From Prochilodus magdalenae (lineage: Eukaryota; Chordata; Actinopteri; Characiformes; Prochilodontidae), in contig JAMWET010006544.1 in the NCBI GenBank assembly GCA_024036415.1, positions 339,501 to 403,500 on the forward strand: a DNA stretch of 64,000 nucleotides. Reading direction: 5' to 3'. Positions 13,501-64,000 of the stretch are shown here, piece after piece (position 1 is the stretch's first letter; the number at the start of each line of letters is the position of its first letter). The notes beneath the pieces are model-generated. The model was not told the origin of the DNA. It did not search any database and worked only from the letters and a program-made list of their open reading frames with translations. Position numbers and translations under genes: made by a program.

Positions 13501-13765
13501 TGGAAAACAACAACATCGATAGTCAGGTCTACTTGACAGTTCCGTACTATCAGGAACATGAGAGTGAATTTTATCTGTAAACACGGTTGCATCTTATTTG
13601 GTCTGCAGCACGTGAGTGATATGAGTGTATTTAACATAGCACAGACTTACCTTTCTGTTTTAGGACTGTGTGGTCGTGTTGAATTAGCTGAGTGACCTGT
13701 TCGCTGTCTCCTCTCTGAACAGCCTCAAATATCCCATTTCCTCCAGGAACTGCGTTTAAAGACAT
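7566..13765 (-). CDS. Ankyrin-repeat DHHC palmitoyltransferase (ZDHHC13/ZDHHC17-like), complete, 10 exons
   Basis: Predicted protein S-acyltransferase of 544 residues. Coding exons on the minus strand: 13651-13765, 12391-12526, 12103-12213, 11618-11750, 10232-10410, 10012-10085, 9760-9922, 8590-8644, 8275-8484, 7566-8024. All joins keep frame and use GT-AG borders. The start has a good context (CCACCATG). Residues about 39-235 form ankyrin repeats (TALHFAALHGN, TPLHLAAS, TALHVAAEKG). Hydrophobic helices follow at about 250-290. Next come a DPG motif and then the cysteine-rich domain, CIYCE through HCRLCDFC to the catalytic DHHC at about 413-416 and NHCVG. Further membrane segments follow. The TTxE motif is imperfect (GTTTYF). 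Architecture matches ZDHHC13/ZDHHC17, but those are about 620-630 residues and differ in sequence, so this looks like a separate family member. Such enzymes sit in Golgi or other endomembranes and use the ankyrin region to recruit substrates. Exon 8 has the weakest donor (GTCTGT). Confidence 0.9.
8645..9759 (-). other. Intron 7 of the ankyrin-DHHC gene
   Basis: This 1.1-kb intron lies between exons 7 and 8. It is AT-rich with a short (AAT)n/(AAC)n run near 9450-9486. No additional exon is needed, because the flanking phases match. Confidence 0.6.
10978..11335. repeat. Foldback-type dispersed repeat, copy 2
   Basis: Begins 'cccatcagccatgatattaa' and ends with the inverse, 'ggtaataatgttatgcctga' followed by 'tcagtgta', so both terminal inverted ends are present. 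The interior shares 'gggtggtggatcatt' and 'cacctcagtgtcattgctg' with copies 1 and 3. It lies in intron 4 of the ankyrin-DHHC gene. Confidence 0.8.
12577..12948. repeat. Foldback-type dispersed repeat, copy 3
   Basis: Starts with the family's terminal motif 'accgatcagccataacatta' and carries the shared internal blocks 'cagctccacttacca', 'tttacagactgtagtcc' and 'gggtggtggatcattctcag'. The far terminal inverted end is not evident, so the copy looks truncated. It is inserted in intron 1 of the ankyrin-DHHC gene, only about 50 bp from the exon 2 acceptor. Confidence 0.8.
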
Positions 13766-13961
13766 GGTGGAGCATCACCACCCCGCCTGCAGCGAGCTCA
13801 GTTGTAATATAGCATTGGGATTTCCGTTAAAAAGATCTAATTTCATTCCTTTACTTCAACTTTAATTGAATGCACCCGACTGTTTATCTAAGTAAAACCG
13901 GAACATGACAGACACAAGCGACGCTGCTGCGAAACAACTGCATAAAACTGATTTGATTAAA

Positions 13962-14001
13962 CCCCGCCCCCAAGATTTGATTGGTTTCGTGCACACACGT
14001 G
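13962..14001 (-). promoter_or_regulatory. Core promoter motifs of the ankyrin-DHHC gene: GC box, CCAAT, E-box
   Basis: About 200-235 bp upstream of the ATG are a GC box CCCCGCCCCC (13962-13971), an inverted CCAAT box GATTGG (13979-13984) and a palindromic E-box CACGTG (13996-14001). The tight cluster and position fit a TATA-less housekeeping-type promoter reading leftward. Transcription start is probably between 13780 and 13950. The motif identities are seen directly; their function is inferred. Confidence 0.6.
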
Positions 14002-15437
14002 ACCTATCTTTTCCCTTCAAAATAAGAGTCGATTATTTAAAAACGCTTTCTTAAAAATTAGGAGACGAGATTTACAAACTAAACCGTTTACGATGAAACG
14101 TTTAAAATACCGAATGTCTAAACACGAACATACTTAAATGTAGTACCTCAGAAATGTTTATCTAGCCAGAAATATTAGATACCTTAAATAAACTAAGCCA
14201 ATTGGCAAACGGGAACTGGGTTACCTGGGTCTCCTCCCGTCAACTTCTTCAGGTCGGTGGATGTTTTGGCATTGACCAAATTATTTGGGTCATATTTTAC
14301 ATTTTCCACTTGGTCTAAAATAAACAAAAAACAGCTGCAGTAGTGACGTATGTGTTGTTGAAGAATATCATCATGCAGACTTACTTAGTGTGCACGCACG
14401 TTTGAACGTGCCTGTGTCGAATCGAATCTAAAGCTTTGGAGTCGATTCTTGATGATTAAATTCCAAGAAACGAGGAATCGATTCTCTTTAGAATCGATTC
14501 CCAATTTAAGGCCTATGTAAACAAAATGTCAGACTATTTTTAGACCTGTATACATAACGTGGAACAAATTAAGAAACAACAATGGCTAGGTCGGATCTCT
14601 GAATTACACTGAATTAAAAAAAAAAAAACAACAACAACAACAAAAAAAACTATTCAATATAGGCTGCACTTATTCTGGGGATTGAGCACTGTTGTAGCAA
14701 AAAGGCGCAAGCAGAATTCAGCACCGTGGTGTAATATGTGTTGAAGAACTGACCTCACTAGTCACTCCAACACCGACATACACACACATATCACAGCACT
14801 GTGCAGTCATTACTCATCTGCTTGTGAAGAGCCTGGAAGGCAGTCGGTTGGAGCGGTATTCTGTGTATGGCTGAACGCAGTGAAACACCATTCTTACTGT
14901 ACGTGCTAACTACGCTAGTCTGGAGCTCACAGTGAGAAAGTTAACCGGCAAACCAGATGTCATAATATAATAGTATTTATATTATTAATATATGTGCAGT
15001 ATCTAGCAGTTTAAGTAATGGTTGGATTTTATGACCCTACAACCATTTTTTTTCTCGAAAGACCACACGAGGTCACTACTGTTCAAGCATTGAAACGTTG
15101 ATGGATTATTGGTTGTTAATTTGCACATCTTTAGTGCAGCCACAGCTGTAATGATTTCAAAAAGTTCAACTAAAAGACATCATGACACACATGACCAGTT
15201 CTCGTAGAATAGTGTTTAAAACCCTGCAGGGTTCGTTGTGTTCAGTATACACTTATAGCTCAGATAATCCTGTGTGCTTATTTTGCAATGACTTTGTGTC
15301 ATTGGGTGTAAAACAAAAATAAATAAAATAATAATAATACTACATTTAATTATATTTAAACACTCCCCTTAAGAGCTTAAAAGGTGGCAGTGGCAGACAA
15401 AAATAACTTTTTTTTCACTTCTTCTTTTTTTTTTCTA
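14002..15437. other. Divergent intergenic region upstream of wdfy4
   Basis: No coding sequence recognised. It contains a cluster of GAATCGATTC-type palindromic motifs (about 14415-14510), which looks like transposon-derived DNA, an A-rich/CAA run near 14617-14650, and an AT-rich stretch to about 15360. A long T/C tract at 15410-15435 immediately precedes the presumed wdfy4 leader exon. Confidence 0.5.
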
Positions 15438-15645
15438 GGAAGTAAGGCACATGACCATGCGCAGCTGATGTAAGAGTTTCTCTTTGAGCAAAGTTCAGGC
15501 TCCCACTGCAGTTTAGTCACTGGCAGATTAGTGGTGAGGTTCTAACAGGCATGTCTCAACCAGCCAGTCACTGAGCGCTGTGGGATGGGAAGAGGGGGAA
15601 AACATCTCACCGCTGCTGGACTGTCCTCCAGTAAGACTCGAACAA

Positions 15646-15666
<21 letters not shown>
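15438..15666 (+). CDS. wdfy4: wdfy4 exon 1: 5' leader with uORFs and probable start codon
   Basis: The donor CTGCAG|GTAAGT ends this exon. The ATG at 15646-15648 opens MPPTKLQ and reads straight into exon 2 in the same frame, so it is the chosen start; an alternative is the ATG at 17474 in exon 2. The 5' boundary is uncertain. A strong pyrimidine tract ending in 'ctag' at 15436 could be an acceptor from an earlier untranslated exon, or transcription may start nearby. Upstream ATGs occur at 15451 (short uORF), 15468 (ATG followed at once by TAA), 15551 (seven codons) and 15585 (out of frame, overlapping the main start and ending in exon 2). An AGGAAGT ETS-type motif lies at 15437-15443. Confidence 0.65.
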
Positions 15667-63136
<47,470 letters not shown>

Positions 63137-64000
63137 GTCAGTAATCCATCTCAGCAGTTTCAGATTATGACTGTCAAGCCAGTGTCACAACATCAGCAGC
63201 TTCCCTACAGTACCCTCTCCCATTCTCCTCCTTCCTCGGATTGAGGCCGTCACCAACAGCTATAGTCCTGTATACACTGCTCCTAACAAAACTAAAATCA
63301 CCATGGCATTTGCATTCTGTACAAACACCTTTTGGCATTTGTATGCTGGATGCATTTGGAAAGAGTTAAATGCTTCTGGCTCAGCTCTGGTTTGTGCTGT
63401 TGTGGAGATAATAGGCACTTGTTGAGTTCATCAAGAAAGCCCCATTACTCTACTTAACGCCATTGTCATTACATGATAACAGGGCCAATTCAGCACAAGC
63501 ACAATATCTGCACTCTCTCATAACTCCATTACTGTAGCCTGCTGCTTATTGGAATGAATGCTTTCTTTTCCACCATCCTATGCCTGCAGGCATATAAGGG
63601 CCAGGCTTTATCAGTTCCCAATCTACTGAGCAATATTTGTATCGTTTCCAGTTCACACAAAATGAGCTATTTTGTCCTCTCATTCTCCTTCATATGCAAA
63701 TGAACTAAAGACAATATAGGGACCCTCCACTACTGTTGATATATTTGTTACTATCGCTTGGCTTGTTTGCCCCATATTAAGAATAGTCTTATTAGGACTG
63801 CTTTAGCCCCCACGCCTTCTTCAGCAAAGTTTCACCAAACAAGCAAGAAGAGAAATATAAACATCAACAAAAAGACGATCTTTAGCCTTGAACTTTTCTT
63901 ATGATCTTGAATATTAGATGGTTTTAATGTAATTCCAGTTTCAGGTGTAATGATGTTTTTTTTTTTTTTTTCATGCCTTTACATTTGCTGAAGCATTAAA
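63137..64000 (+). other. wdfy4: wdfy4 intron 54 (partial, runs off right edge)
   Basis: No exon was found; the next BEACH exon is beyond the window. The stretch 63290-63720 is non-repetitive and could be a conserved element. A poly(T) run lies near 63956-63971. Confidence 0.5.

Noticed and set aside
63137..63244. wdfy4 ending at the TGA at 63242
   Set aside because: This requires reading through a normal donor after exon 54 in mid-BEACH; the sequence past it has no family resemblance.

Overview
The window is vertebrate nuclear DNA, almost certainly from a ray-finned fish. It has introns with GT-AG borders, an AT-rich background, long (TA)n and (TG)n tracts, many decayed Tc1-like transposons and several fish-type MITEs. 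A foldback repeat family that I associate with otophysan fishes (characins, catfishes and relatives) narrows this a little, but that placement is inference.

Layout, left to right. (1) Positions 1-1275: the 5' end of arhgap22 on the minus strand. Only its first coding exon (1233-1266, optionally to 1275) is present; the rest lies off the left edge. (2) 1276-7240: intergenic, with low-complexity tracts, one foldback repeat and a (TA)26 tract. (3) 7241-13990: a complete ten-exon minus-strand gene for a 544-residue ankyrin-repeat DHHC palmitoyltransferase, with a recognisable promoter (GC box, inverted CCAAT, E-box). (4) 13991-15437: divergent intergenic space. (5) 15438 to beyond the right edge: wdfy4 on the plus strand. 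I reconstructed 54 coding exons that join in one open frame of 2769 codons. They run from the N terminus through the armadillo-like region, a concanavalin-like module, a PH-like domain and the first half of the BEACH domain. The remaining BEACH and WD40 exons lie beyond 64000. (6) 56378-57136: lrrc18, one coding exon on the minus strand, nested in wdfy4 intron 48.

The order arhgap22(-), wdfy4(+), with lrrc18(-) inside wdfy4, is the same arrangement I know from human chromosome 10. The ankyrin-DHHC gene is an extra gene between two genes that are neighbours in human, and it is the most interesting coding content here. The genes do not form a functional unit: arhgap22 is a Rac GTPase-activating protein, wdfy4 is a BEACH protein needed for cross-presentation in dendritic cells, and lrrc18 is a testis-expressed LRR protein.

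The introns carry a varied set of repeats: at least five different Tc1/mariner relics, an intact-ended internally deleted Tc1 copy with perfect 31-bp inverted repeats, several MITEs (two abutting TA/TG microsatellites), and a hairpin repeat about 40 bp upstream of the first PH exon. Several intronic stretches are richer in GC and complexity than their surroundings and are candidate conserved regulatory elements. I saw no prokaryotic-style system, CRISPR array, tRNA or rRNA.
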